A stretch of 64,000 bases of DNA from Wurfbainia villosa (GCA_025175895.1 CM046008.1:24569255-24633254), one strand, 5' to 3'; positions 11,926-24,064 are shown, counted from the first letter of the stretch. Numbers and translations: made by a program. Notes: generated from the letters alone by a model not told the origin.

Positions 11926-12284
11926 ACCGCTAATCATGTTTCAACGACTAGTCCAAAGTATATACCTTTGTTCTGCTTTGGATTGGGACAGTCCTTCTTC
12001 CAATGTCCATCCTGCTTGCAAGTGAAGTACTTGCCTTTCGGCTTCTTCACTCCTCCCTGAGATCCTCCCACCACCTTTGCTCCACCTTGTTTCTTCTTCT
12101 TCTTGCCTTTCGTCTTAGAAGTAGAAACCTTCTGAGCAACCATGGCCTGAGGACACTCTTTGAAGAGTGCATACTTGTACTCCTTAGCAGATAAGACAAT
12201 ATCTAGATTCTTTTCCAATCAACATTATTTGGGTACAGTGAGTTTATTTTCCTTTACTATCATAACAAGTGGACTGAAAGTCAT
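11926..12284 (-). pseudogene. E2 gag with about 500-bp internal deletion
   Basis: The start is ATG at 12284 (minus; MTFSPLVMIVKENKL), matching E3 gag. After KECP the frame jumps to QAMVAQKVSTSK, skipping the entire capsid region present in E3. The shared word CTCAGGC at the join suggests a microhomology deletion. Two stops lie near 12230. The nucleocapsid knuckle reads YFTCKQDGHWKKDC; the first zinc Cys (CFTC in E3) is Tyr. Without the capsid region E2 could only move using proteins from a relative. Confidence 0.85.
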
Positions 12285-13320
12285 TTTGAAAATCCTAAGA
12301 ATCACATAGATCATTACTTTGGATTTCAAAAAATTATTGATTCCTCAAACAATAAAATTTTAAAATCAACCAACACCTCAATACACCGAGAATATCGTAT
12401 GCCACAATAGTGTGGACATATACGAATTCTACATTTGTAAGAGAAGGTTTTACCCATTAATTTTACTATCTTGTCAACCTAACTTTTTGACAAGTAAAAT
12501 TAATAGTTGGTTTCTCTTTGGCCCTACAAATAAAAGCAGTGACTCTGATGGGGAGGATACTTTTATTTGTATCTAAGTATTCACCATTACTTGGTACCAA
12601 GGTAATTATCTCGGGTTATATGCCTTACGATGGGGAAGTGCACACGCTCCTTAATAATTTCCTATAACCATATTTGACCTTGTGATCCGCAAACAAACTC
12701 ATCCGATGGGGAGGAAGGCACTCAGAGTCGATGCGCAAGTTTGTTTACATCACTTGTCAAATCGTAATGGAGGCCGTGGGAATTTATAAAAATTTCCCTC
12801 ACCCACTTAGTAATTTGAAATTGAGGAATTTTCCAAGCCTACGACATGCATATCAAACAAAAAGCAATAAATATGAAAAATAAATTATTTTCCAACTATT
12901 ATGGCTTTTGTCTTAAATATGTCTCCCGTCGCAACACCTTCTCGTCCGCTCCTCCTACGCCATGTACAAGCCATCCGGAGATCCGAGTCGATACTAAAAA
13001 CTATTTTAATTTACATCCATCGATCCTATACTCCACGAGGGAGTGTACATGAAATATAGATCGAAAGTAAAATAAAATAATGAGTGGCTAAACAATGCCG
13101 TATCTAATTTACAAAAAATCAAATACTAGCCTCGTCAACCTCGAGGATTCAACAAAATATACAAATACAATCACATACACACATATGGTCATAATAGTCG
13201 GATGTTATGGTTGCAACCAAAGAATTAAACTACGCATATCCTACTATTATCCGGCACATATAATATATGAAAAGTTCATAAAAATTAACCGAATCCTAAA
13301 CACACAAAACCGGAAACCTT
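12285..13320 (-). other. E2 untranslated leader
   Basis: About 1 kb from primer site to gag with no coding frame I believe in. It aligns with the E3 leader (30613-31656) and keeps its hairpins at 12456-12753. Confidence 0.75.
12456..12753 (-). repeat. Hairpin series with repeated apex in E2 leader
   Basis: From gag outward: arms 12456-12477 and 12487-12504 (AT-rich hairpin 172 nt before the gag ATG); a perfect 11-bp pair 12526-12536 with 12560-12570; and arms 12681-12700 with 12735-12753. Three copies of CCCCATC (minus strand) lie at 12547-12554, 12629-12636 and 12705-12712, in the loops between arms. E3 has the same arrangement. Confidence 0.8.
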
Positions 13321-13332
13321 GGCTCTGATACC
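13321..13332 (-). other. E2 primer-binding site (tRNA-Met)
   Basis: TGGTATCAGAGC on the minus strand. A second partial copy (ATTGGTAT) lies next to the LTR end near 13359-13366, so the primer site is displaced about 34 bp from the LTR compared with E3. Confidence 0.85.
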
Positions 13333-13366
13333 AATTGAAGGTTTGCCCGGAAGCTCGTATACCAAT

Positions 13367-15460
13367 TATAGGGTTTTGCTTATCGAGTCCGTGAGGGGAA
13401 ACTTCGCTTCCCTCTTCACCTCCGTCGTTTGTTCATTGAGATCCCATCGATATCCCTGGATTAAAAATTTAATCCTAGACACAAGGGATTGCCTAAACAA
13501 CCAAGTCATCGTCGTGTTATTCGTTTAGAGAGGTCACTTGAACAAACTCGTTGTTCAAGCGACCAACCTCTATTCTACGAGTAGCCACAGAATAGACGAT
13601 TTTCGGATCGCCGGTTTTTGTGTTTATGTTCGGGATCCAAGTATTATTTAGCCATATACAGATTTATATCATGCTCATAATTGAAAAACAAATACAACAT
13701 GTAACATATAAAAAATTAGAGAATCGATATACCTCTCGATCTTCTAATGTATGACCTTCCTCCTTTCGGACGTCGTGTGGGCGACGATCTACCAAAAGTT
13801 GAAGCTCCAAGATCGCAAATCTTCCTTCCTTGCTTTTCCAAAGCAAGAGGAAGAATAGAAACAAGGTTCTTCTCCTTCCCATAGCCAACCAACAAGCAAC
13901 AAGAAGAATACTTGCCGCTGGCCAACAAGGAGAAGGAGATAATGATGAAAACCGGCCAAGACACCAAGGGAAACCCCTAAGTCTTGTTTCCACCACTCAA
14001 AAAGAAGATAATAGAGTCTTTGGCCACTGGCCAAGGGCTGGAAAAGGGTTGTGGGCTCCGGCCATCAAAAGAGAGGAAGAAGAAAGGAAAATACTTCCTT
14101 ATTTGGTGGCGCCCAATCCTCCAAACCCTATTTCTCTCTCTCCTAATGGCCGGCCATGGAAGTGGGGAAGAAGATTAGGATGAGCACCGGCCAAGGTAGA
14201 TGGAAGAAGGAAGGAACCGGCCAAACCTTAGGAAGAAGAAGATAAACCTCCTCCACTTCTTGCCGCCCACCCATAACTCCCAAAACCCTAATCCGCCCAA
14301 ACCTAATCCTAAACAAACTAGGATTCCTAGCCTCCAAAGGAAGCAAACCGTAATCCCCTTAAGCCATTATCCACCTTGCCACCCACTTTTTGATCTCTAT
14401 TTATAGAGTTGGGCTCAAGACATGATTTAATCTCCTCCATTGGTTCTAGGGATTTAATCTCAACCGTCGGATCTAGAGATTTAATCTCAACCATCAGATC
14501 TAGAAATTTAATCAATACCTTTGGATCTAGAGTTTTGTTTCTATCCTTTGGATCTAAGCTTCATGAGGTGTTAATAGGCTACATTAGGGACCATGAGGAG
14601 GAGTTGGGTCTTGGCCACCCATGGATAAAGCCCACATAAAGTCCGATCCACTAATGATAATCCAATCCACTAAAGGATCATCATCGATCTACCTCACCAA
14701 CCCCCATATGATAATATGGGCTCCATATATTATTTGTACATTTTCTCCACGCGTTTAAGATCTCGAATTTCCGTCGATTAATTAATTTACTGACCATTAA
14801 TTAATCAACATCTAACTCCTTGAGTAGTACCACTCAACCTTTTCTTCATGCCGGACCAAGTCCACCTGCAGGGTTTACATGATGAACCTTATGAGCTCCT
14901 TAAGGGGACATCATCATCCTAATATATAGGACACTGTTTCCTCCTATAATCAACGACACACTATATAAATAATATCATCTCCCAACTTACCGAGCCTATC
15001 GATTTAATCTATAAATCTCGCTCATTGGTAAATCAAAGAGATGAATACTAAGTATATGTGCCCGTTATTATATCAGGATTAAGAGCATGTACATAATAAT
15101 ATCTGAGGTCCGATTCGATTATGTAGTCAGCAATAAATCGAATCACCTCTAAGTCGGTCCTTCTCAATACACTCAAAGTGCACTAGTGTGATTCTGTGGT
15201 CAAGACAAACCAATACCAAATCACACTATAACCATTCCAATGGTTTGTCTAAAGCCATCTTGATTGTGAGCCTTTACTTATACTTTTCAAGGAGCCGATA
15301 ACATGATCTCCCGTGTGACACCACACACCATGTTATCTACAATGTAAAGTATTAGACAATATGCATAACCATAAAAATATTCAAACAATGATCATGTGAT
15401 TCTTATTTTAAAATAAAGATGTTCATACAAAAGGTAGACTTTTCAGTATACATCCCTACA
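13367..15460 (-). repeat. E2 5' LTR, about 2.09 kb
   Basis: In element orientation it starts TGTAGGGATGTATACTGAA at 15460 and ends near CCCTATA at 13367, as judged from E3, where CCCTATA directly precedes the primer site. Four degenerate copies of a minisatellite lie at 14440-14545, beside a TATAAATAG box at about 14396-14404 (minus). The exact 3' end is uncertain by about 34 bp. Confidence 0.85.
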
Positions 15461-16423
15461 GTGGACTTGGCCAAGTGGCTAAGACTGAGTGTCGGAGACT
15501 CGAACATGGTATTTGATGGTTTACCCGATGGTTGGATGATCAAACAACTTGGTGTTTGAGGTTTTACCCGATATCAGTCGACTGGCATAGGTGCTAGTCG
15601 ACTGCCCTAGGTCGATTAGATTCGACCGGTGTTCAATTGACGAGTTCGGCCAACAATGACGATCACGAGGAGGCGAGACTGACGCCATTAGTCGACTAAT
15701 GATGGAGATCAGTCGACTGATCAGGGAAAATTCGGGCACAAAATACTTTCCAGTCGAGTGATTGTGCTGAGCACTCGACTGATGGGGTTACCAACCGACT
15801 GATGGGTATGATCAGTCGACTGATGGTTATTCGTTGGATTTTTCCCAACGTGGATTCGGCCATTGTGTGACAACAGCTACAAGAGAAGTCGACTGGAGGC
15901 CAGGAGCAGTCGACTGATCGGCAAGAAATCAGCTCGAGACAAGCATAAAAGGAGGAGCTTGGGTAGGATTTCAAAAAGGATTTTTGGGGAGATTTTGGAG
16001 GAGAATTACTGCTGCATTCCAGACCTTTAAGAGCCAAACCAAAGCAAGCAACAAGCAAAAGTTATCCAAGTCATTTGTGTTCTTTGTATTTTGCTTGTAT
16101 TTTTATATTACCATTGTAATTGCTTGTACAAGGTTTCTCCACCTCCGACGTATTATCGAAAAGGAGTTGTTGTTAGTGTCGTGTGCATAACACGAGCTCG
16201 TTGACCTCACCCGTGGAGTTGGAACCCTAAGATTCCGAACCACGTATATCATGGTGTATTGTGTGTGCTTTGTATTTGTCTCATATATTCATACTTGTTA
16301 TTTGTATTTCCACTGCACTAACAAATTGTAGAGATGAGCACGCAATGAATGCGATCGAATTCCACCGTACACCCGATTAGGGCTATTCACCCCCCCCTCT
16401 AGTCGGCCACCGACGTTCCAACA
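15461..16423 (+). repeat. SIRE-like copia LTR, 3' part
   Basis: It ends in a C-run plus CTCTAG and then ...TTCCAACA, like the complete LTR at 37426-38748. It carries about ten copies or near-copies of CAGTCGACTG between 15585 and 15920. The 5' part is missing because E2 is inserted at 15460; it should lie left of the window. Directly after 16423 G1 LTR sequence resumes, so this LTR was inserted in G1. Whether it was solo cannot be told. Confidence 0.7.
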
Positions 16424-18901
16424 ACATGGTCATGCCTGCGCACCCTACTGCTACCACGACCTCAGTGTGGCCTAGGTGGCACGACATGACAACTATCCCA
16501 ACTCAACAATAACCATTGCTCTCAAGTGGCCGAGTGGGCAGTGTGAAGTAGCATATAAGCGTAAAGAGCTAGCTACACAATGAGTGTCCCTGCTGCTGGC
16601 CACTCTGACTGACACTACCCATGAGTGGTCGAGTGTCACACACCAAGGACAACTGCACGCTACTCCAACAACCACTGTCAATAGTGGGGTGAGTGTGGCA
16701 CAACAAATGCTCTGCCCTCAACCAGTTACTCCTCCACGAGAAACCTGGGAGGAAGGATGACCGACGACCCTCTCAACCACAAGGGAGACCAAGTCTCCAT
16801 CATGCATGTAAATAGAATGAATGCCCGACAGCACATACACATGCCCACAACACTCTCTATTCTATAGAGAGGCATATACAACTGACAACAACCAAGCTAG
16901 GACCTCCAGTCCGTAGCGATGTTGTATTGACAAATCACACGTCCATACATGACTATATGATCCATAGTAGATATATATACACCACATCAGGATATGATAT
17001 GAAACTCATCTTACTTCTAGAACATCATCAACCCTCGGATGATTTATCTAAATTGCACAATTCAGTTTTTACAATCGAATTTAGCTACGTACAAATAGGT
17101 AAACCACTACAGGTCCACTTACCATAACATCTATAATTCATAACAATGATGAATGGATAGATAACAACAATAACAGGGCATTTAAGTGCAAGGGCAAGTA
17201 TCAAGCATCAGAAAAACTAGAGTGGAGTCAAGGACAAAGTGGCAACAATATGAAGTCTTATACTTCAGGGTTTTGCTACTACCTGACCGGGGTAGGAAAT
17301 ATTAACCACCTACCATGTAGACTATGTTGATGGTCTTCACATTCGTAAATCCATCTCGAATCAGAATCCTATATATAACATAGAATATAACCCAACATGA
17401 ATATAAACAAATCGTAGGAATCTAACTCAATCTTAGTCCCTGATTGATTAACCAAATCCCATATTAAATCTAGACAGTTATAATAGATTGACCCCAATTA
17501 ATCAATCATATGTATATAACTCTTCTAGTGTACAATTAGCCAAATCCAAATTGAAACATACCTTGTTTTAAATCCATAACATAAACCTATATTTGCCTCC
17601 CATTCTTACCAATTCACAGATCACAACCCACTACAATCAGCAACAAACATCCGTTTCCATTTGCTATAAATCATTGAATCATAACAAAATTATCTACAAA
17701 CATTTAGATTAGACTTACGCCACGCTAATTCAATCACACTGGCCCCTTGATCCGGTGTAGAACCTTGAATCTGCACAATCCAACCCACAACCTTCATTCA
17801 GATCCACTCCTAATTCATAAAATGAATTCCAACCAATAACTAACGATTCATCACAAAGTTCATAATCTGTAACCTATTAAATTTGTTTTTCCTCACCTTT
17901 ATTGCCTTACCATCACCAAATCCCTCTGACGTAACTCTATGTCGAGTCTGTCCTCCTCGGTTGCAATAGAAGCACCATCTCGCGCCGATGGCTTCACTTG
18001 AGCTCCCAAAAACCTCAAATCAACGCAAATGGTGATGTACTTTGGATCGGGAACCATCACAGAAACACAGTGACGATCATCATATGTAGGGCTAGCGACA
18101 GTGCAAAATCACAGATAAAATGATAAAAGTGTCGTCGAACTGAGCTCAGAGAAAGGAAAGGTCAGTGAAGCTATAACTATGGTAGAAGAAACGGAGGCTA
18201 AACCACAACCAGTCACCGTTGTTGCCGGAGGCAAACTGAGCTCGCGACACTCAACCCAAGCATGAAATCGAAAGGTTGAAGACGCTGATATTGTTACTTC
18301 CGTCGATGATAGCTGTTGTGATCCTAATTCCATGGAGGAACTGCACGATTGGGATTAGTAGAATGAATCAAACTCAAGGGGAAAAATCGCAGAGAATAGA
18401 AACTCACTGATTCTCACTCTCCGACTCAAAATCTCCTCGTGAGAAGCCGAAGATGGCTGGAGGTGCTTGCTGCCGCCGATATCGAGATGAAGAAGGTATG
18501 GCCGGTGGAGATCGGGCGAAGACAACGACTGGCATGACATGGAAGAAGGGACGCCGACAGGCTGAGCTCCATGTGTGGCGACGAGTTGGAAGAGAAAAGC
18601 TTACGGTGGGGAGAAGAACCGGTGGAATCTGGAGATGGCGATGAGGAAGAGAAATCGAAGAAGAAGAAAAATGCTCGTGTGCGTGCTGTGAGGAACCGCC
18701 GAACGAAAGTGGCTGGGGGTTAAAGAAAGAAGTGGATTGAGTTTACTAACGGGTTGGTTTAAAATCCTATAAGACTTAAACATAGATCCACTTAAACCCC
18801 CTTTTATCATTAAGCCATGGTTTGGTTCAATTAAATCCCTCACCATGCTAAATTTTTTTTATATATTACTCCTTTAGCCATACTTTTGGGTATTTTACAC
18901 A
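16424..18901 (-). repeat. G1 3' LTR, partial
   Basis: Aligns with 25058-26744 and beyond, beginning at CATGGTCATGCCTGC. In element orientation it starts TGTGTAAAATACCC at 18901. The portion equal to 24084-25057 is absent here and should lie left of the nested insertions. ORF-like stretches at 18100-18850 are part of the LTR and have no recognisable protein. Confidence 0.85.
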
Positions 18902-19078
18902 TAACAACTCTTCCTTAACTGGATGGGTGTTCGGAACACATAATCGTCCACAGAAATGAAATACTCCATTCTTGTCACTCGAGAAATCCGTCTGTCGAGC
19001 TATGTCTATTGTGTTGCTCAAGAACTACAAATGTTGGTCACTAACTTGTGCTTCTTTGATCTTCTCAGCAATAGTTGA
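18902..19078 (-). other. G1 gap between RNase H and 3' LTR
   Basis: Only about 177 bp remain where roughly 1.2 kb of integrase would be expected. I see no integrase motif in it, so the integrase was deleted. Confidence 0.7.
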
Positions 19079-19801
19079 CTAGGCAACCATAGAAACAAAT
19101 ACTCCCCGCGATGTTTGACCTTGTTCAGACAATCCCAACTCTGAGAACTGTCGAACAAGATCAGTAACTTCTATCCAATGACTGGCCAGAACCCCACGAG
19201 ACTTCCTGCTCAGCGCATCTACTACCACATTAGGTTTTCCTGGATGATAATGAATGGTGCAATCATAATCCTTCAGATATTCCATCCACCATCTTTGTCT
19301 CAGATTCAGTTCCTTCTGTGTGAACAAATATTTCAAACTTTTATGATTTGTATAGATCTCAATGTAATTCTAGATAGATAGTGTCTCCATATCTTCAATG
19401 CGAAAATGATGGCTGCTAACTCTAGATCGTGCATTGGATAATTCCTTTCATAATCCTTTAGTTGACTGGAGGCATGAGATACCACATGGTTGGACTACAT
19501 TAGAATTGCACACAACCCTTGAATAGAAGCATCAGTATATAGTACCATCCCATATACACCAGAAGGAATCACTAACACTGGTGCGGAAATTAGCCGTTGT
19601 TTCAGATCTTGAAAGCTAGTTTCACAAGCCTCTGACCAGGTGAACTTGACCCCCTTCCGGGTCAGACGAGTGAGTGGCATGACAATACTAGAGAATCCCT
19701 CCACAAATCTACAATAATACCTTGCCAGACCAAGGAAACTACGAACTCCCTGAACTGATTTTGGTGCTCCCAATTGGTAATCACCTCGATTTTCTGGGTA
19801 T
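19079..19801 (-). pseudogene. G1 RT thumb and RNase H
   Basis: 19495-19773 reads GAPKSVQGVRSFLGLARYYC, LTRLTRKGVKFTWSEACETS and VLYTDASIQGLCAILM, which is the RT-RNase H junction with the first RNase H Asp (TDAS). 19079-19336 reads YLFTQKELNLRQRWWMEYLK, DYDCTIHYHPGKPN and DALSRKSRG, the RNase H end and tether. The two are separated by a decayed stretch of about 160 bp. The domain would degrade RNA in the RNA:DNA hybrid. Confidence 0.88.
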
Positions 19802-20009
19802 CTACAGAAATACCTCTGTTAGACACCATGTGTCCAAGAAAACCCACTGAGGATAACCAGAACATACATTTACTGAACTTGGCAATAACGTCTCCAACAC
19901 AATCCGGAGATGACGGTCATGCTCCTCCTTAGATCGAGAATATATCAATATATCATCTATGAACACTATCACAAACTGATCTATATACCTCAAGAATACC
20001 CGGTTCATC
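19802..20009 (-). pseudogene. G1 reverse transcriptase, C-terminal half of palm
   Basis: Encodes NRVFLRYIDQFVIVFIDDIL and YSRSKEEHDRHLRIVLETLL. The FIDD catalytic motif is intact. The reading frame was continuous with 21729-21928 before the solo LTR entered; the join across the target duplication gives the normal gypsy order. Confidence 0.9.
20005..20009. repeat. Target-site duplication TCATC, left copy
   Basis: TCATC directly precedes the solo LTR; the same five bases follow it at 21724-21728. Confidence 0.9.
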
Positions 20010-21723
20010 TATTGGGAAAAACTCCGAATCTGATGTTCACAACATCACGGGCGAATACTTCGCACAAACACAGCGGAAACAATAATTATACCAGATCCCA
20101 CCAGAGATCCATGCAAAACTATATAAATCATTTTCTTTAATCTAGTCTAGATCTTATCTAGGGGAGGAATATACCTTCGGCGCGTGCCCTTCACAATCCT
20201 GCTTTTTCAAACGCTGTCGGATCTCAATACGGTAAGGGTAACCGTATATCTATGGTATTCACACTGACACCCACACTAGCTTTGGTGTTACGTTGTGCTA
20301 GCAACCCCTAGCAAAATGCCAAGAACTCTTTTGGAAGAAGAAAGAGAAGAAGGAGGAGATAAGAGAACTCTTTCCCTTGGCCCTTTTGGCTTGCACGCCC
20401 AAACACCAAAAGCCACACAAAATTGTTCTCCACGTTGAACACCAAAAAGGCCCTTTTAATCCATAGCCATCAATGTCATTATCTCCCCATTAAGAGTTCT
20501 CTTAATACCAAGACCCTTTGTATTCCCTTCTTTTAATTCTCATCATGAATACCAAGCCCTTTGGTATTCCTATGCATGATTAATCAAATTAATCATGCAT
20601 GATGATGAATCATCTTCCATGGTTCAACTTGAGTCTAACTCAAGTTTAACCAGTTTGAGTCTAACTAAAATTTTGGCCATATGCTCAATTGTTATTTTAG
20701 TCCAACTAAAAGAAACCATCTCCAAAATAGAATGTCATTTGTGTGTGACCATATAGGCTCTTTTAATGTTGACAATGTATCTAAAACTCTTTTTAGATAG
20801 ATAAGCAATGAGAGACATCTAGCAATACATCATTGCTATCCAAGTTACAAGATTGTTGAGATCCGACAACCTTTTCATGACTATTATCATGTATGACGGT
20901 GTCCTTCTATCTCTGAAATCTTAGATCGATCAATGAGGCATAGACCGTGTCATCACCTTATCGATCTTTATGTTTCTTGGTCCCCAAGTAGATACACTCA
21001 AACAAATGATCTCAATATCTCATATTGACTCATTTGAGCATGACCATGCATTTCGTGGTCCTACTCTATCAAGAGGCCAAAGATATCACTCCTGTCATAT
21101 AGGAGGGATAGATCCCATCTAAATCACTCACATCCCTCTGCATAATTTGTTACATACCCAGTGATCGCCATTATAGTGCACCCAATTACGGTGTGACGTT
21201 AGACGATACCAAAGTACATAACTCCTTATGTAGGGAACCATAGTGACTTCAGGTCTAAGGACTATTCATACCAATAGTCACATGAGAAAGTATATGACAC
21301 TCATATAACGATCCATGATACTTTCTCATGGTGGGTCAATTCAGTATATATATTCTCCAATATATATACTCATGTGTCAATGTGATATCACATATCCATG
21401 ACTTGTGAGATCAAGTCATCCATTGACCTACATGCTAGTCTCAATGTATTAATATTGCCCTTGTATATTAATACTTGACTAGGAATATTAAGAATGATAT
21501 TCTCTACAACTTCTTATAATCAATTCTACCAATTGATAAACTGTAGATTAGAACATACTATTCAAGGGCATTATTATATTTATTTTAGCTGGCACATACA
21601 TAAAGTAAATATAATAAACAATCCTTGCCTTTTATTAATGAAATATGATATACATGATCCCTAATCAATCATCTCATGATTGACACTACATCTCATGATT
21701 GACACTAAGGGCTGATACTAACA
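20010..21723 (-). mobile_element. Solo copia LTR, 1714 bp, inserted in G1 RT
   Basis: In element orientation it begins TGTTAGTATCAGCCC at 21723 and ends ...CCCAATA at 20010. It has no internal region and is flanked by TCATC on both sides. Large parts (for example 21240-21440) match the complement of the LTR at 53916-55750, so it belongs to a related copia family. Its first 60 bp contain a perfect 19-bp tandem duplication (21670-21688 and 21689-21707). Solo LTRs arise by recombination between the two LTRs of one insertion. Confidence 0.93.
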
Positions 21724-21728
21724 TCATC
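21724..21728. repeat. Target-site duplication TCATC, right copy
   Basis: Second copy of the 5-bp duplication; G1 RT coding resumes at once. Confidence 0.9.
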
Positions 21729-22330
21729 AAGTCAATAAATGCAATTGGAGCATTCGTGAGACCAAAAGGCATCATCAGAAACTCGTAATGCTCATAACTA
21801 GTGCGGAATACTATTTTATGCACATCCTCATCTCTTATCCGAAGTTGATGATATCTTGAGCACAAATCAAAGACAGAGTACACACTGGTATCTTTAAGTT
21901 GGTCAAACAAATCTTCTATCCTTGGCAATGGAAATTTGTTCTTTACAAATACCGCATTCAGTTGTTGCTAGTCAATGCATAACTGCAATGATCCATCCTT
22001 CTTTTTGACAAAAAGTACCAGAGCTCCCCATGGAGAAACACTAGGCCGAATAAATCCACTATCCAACAACTCCTATAGTTGGACTTTAAGTTCATTCAGC
22101 TCCTTTGGTGCCATCTGATAAGGAAGCTTTGATACCGGTGTGGTTCCTGGAATCACCTCTATCGCAAATTCCACTTGCCGAGGAGGTGGCAAGCCTGGAA
22201 GTTCATTTGGAAACACATCCGGATACTCTTGGACTACCCACACATCAGAGAGGGGTGATAGTCCTTAGTTCTCAACTTTGACTAAAGATAATAAATAACC
22301 ATGACAACCATGGGCCAATAACTTCTGAGC
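21729..22330 (-). pseudogene. G1 reverse transcriptase, N-terminal half
   Basis: 21729-21928 encodes YSVFDLCSRYHQLRI and YEFLMMPFGLTNAPIAFIDL, with the first catalytic Asp (VFDL). Upstream, to about 22200, the minus strand reads KLPYQMAPKELNELKVQL, a stop, then ELLDSGFIRPSVSPWGALVL and KKDGSLQLCID, then another stop. The first stop looks like CAG changed to TAG. Apart from these stops the RT N-terminus is well preserved. Confidence 0.88.
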
Positions 22331-22974
22331 CTATAATCCAAATATAATGGATAGCCCATCATCTCTATTGCCAATAAAATTCCAGGTTGGTTCATCTAGT
22401 GGTCGAAAAGTCACCATCGTTGCTCTACAATCCACTATAGCATAATAAGTGGCCAACCAGTCCATACCGAGAATAATGTCAAACTCTACCATTTCCAACA
22501 CCTGGAGGTTCACTGTAAGGATATGCCCATCGAAATCCAAGGAACAACCTTTGATTTCTTGATGGCTAGTCAACACTTCTCCTGATGGTAAAGATACTGC
22601 TAGCCCACAAGAATGAACCATCGGAATACTTCCAACTCTATCAAGAAATATTCTAAATACGAATGAATGGGAACTACCAGTATCAACCAAAGTATCATCA
22701 TATATAGAATAAATTGGAACCATACCCTGACTAACTGATCCTTTGGATAATCCGACTTTGCATGTCTTCGTGATCCGCAGTGCACGCATATCGTCCAGAG
22801 TCTTTGCTCTGATTTTGCGGATATGCATGAGAACATCCTGATGATCTGTGGTCGGTTTTCTGTAATCGAAAAGTAGCTCATAACCCATGATTCTGATCTT
22901 GCTCCTTTTATCCAACATTCAGAGACTTCTGATTCTAATAATTTGACCTGCAATATCTTCTTATCGGTCTCCAA
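22331..22974 (-). pseudogene. G1 protease and nucleocapsid remnant
   Basis: 22331-22918 reads YDDTLVDTGSSHSFV (active-site DTGS), then LDFDGHILTVNLQVLEM, FDIILGMDWLATYYAIVDC. This is the typical gypsy aspartic protease with its downstream ILGMDWL block. In another frame 22600-22974 has CVHCGSRRHAKSDYP, a nucleocapsid zinc knuckle in which the last Cys is Tyr. Protease would cut the polyprotein; the frame is open here for 195 codons. Confidence 0.88.
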
Positions 22975-23862
22975 CTCTTAAACACTTGTACGGAGTCATT
23001 TCTAAACTCCTAACTCGATCTAATGTCTTTCGGTAGGACATGGTAGAAGATCCAAACATCCTAATTCAAACGTAAGCCAATAAACCGTAGGTGGCTAAAA
23101 ACATCCATTCACATTCTTGAGCTATTAGGTGGTCATAACCTCTGGAAGTCTAACGACTCTGCATGGTACTCCCATTACCAACTGATAACCCTACTTGAAG
23201 CTCAAGAATTTCTTGACAATGAGCCAAAGGAAATAACATGGGGGGAATACTCTCTCCCAACATCACTAAACTGTGACCAAGTGATATCCTATTCCCTGAA
23301 GATTATTTCCTACATCTTCTACTAAGTACCGGCTTAATCCCGTTAATGGTATGCAACTAACTCTACTCTCTCTGCACACACATGTTAAGTAGTCAAAAGT
23401 ACCTTCAAAGTCATAAAACCCAACACGACCATCTCAGGGATCAAAATCCTTATGAAACATCATATACTAATCCTCTGCTATCGCATCACAATAGCATACA
23501 CGCCTTGTCCATTACCCAACAGGTAATGATCTGACTAACATCGTTAGTGTAAATCCCTAAGACTGTAATGTCTGATCTCCAAAAGAAATGTGACAACTTA
23601 ACCTCTCTATCTGACTCAGTATCAATTGGCTCTCAAAGGTAATTCATCTTTTCAACAGTAGGTTCAAGTCTCACAGACTCAACAAGTCATTCCCATGGTC
23701 AACTCATACCACGGTTATGAATAGTGACTAACACACTACATGTCTTTCCCTGTTATAATCACTAAATGCATAGCCAACAAAACCGAGAGTATAAACACTA
23801 AAAGAAACTCTGGCTGGTCGCCTTGGTGGACGACCCCTACTACGAGTTTGCACAACTGCCAT
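22975..23862 (-). pseudogene. G1 gag, heavily decayed
   Basis: The minus strand from ATG at 23862 reads MAVVQTRSRGRPPRRPAR, a basic N-terminus like chromovirus gag proteins. It then runs into stops; no frame of useful length follows. The distance to protease (about 0.9 kb) is shorter than a normal gag, so part may be deleted. Confidence 0.6.
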
Positions 23863-24064
23863 AACTTTGTCTGTATACACCTGTTGAACAAGTTTAGATA
23901 ACTATCTAACTAGAATATAAGTTATCAGGAATTCTTACTTCGTGCTACTCGGAGCTCATGATGCTGTAAATCCCATCTCACAAAACCAAAACCAAAACAA
24001 TATCTACTCCCGAGAATCCAAAACTCAATGAAAAACATCATTGTATGGCATCACAAAACCTAGG

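Larger units (their letters stand above)
7244..15460 (-). mobile_element. Ty1/copia retrotransposon E2, deleted and non-autonomous
   Basis: Minus-strand copia element with two LTRs, a tRNA-Met primer site and gag-protease-integrase-RT-RNase H order. Its left LTR is interrupted by E1, so 70-100 bp of that LTR should reappear left of the window. Large internal deletions remove most of gag and the N-terminal half of RT, and the RT active site is YVDN instead of YVDD. It belongs to the same family as E3 and the LTRs at 28.6 kb and 44.3 kb. It sits in a SIRE-like LTR; the right-hand target duplication should be 15461-15465. Confidence 0.9.

Noticed and set aside
13830..14346. Frames of up to 117 codons in the E2 LTR
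   Set aside because: Equivalent frames in the other E2 LTR (7637-8169) are interrupted differently, so they are not conserved as coding.
15461..15520. tRNA-like stretch with a good A box (TGGCCAAGTGGCTAAG)
   Set aside because: No B box on the same strand and no cloverleaf; a B-box-like word occurs only in reverse. It is part of the SIRE-like LTR.
18100..18850. Several open frames of 60-80 codons suggesting a small gene
   Set aside because: They lie in the G1 LTR, are low in complexity or basic, match no known domain, and the other LTR has no equivalent open frames.
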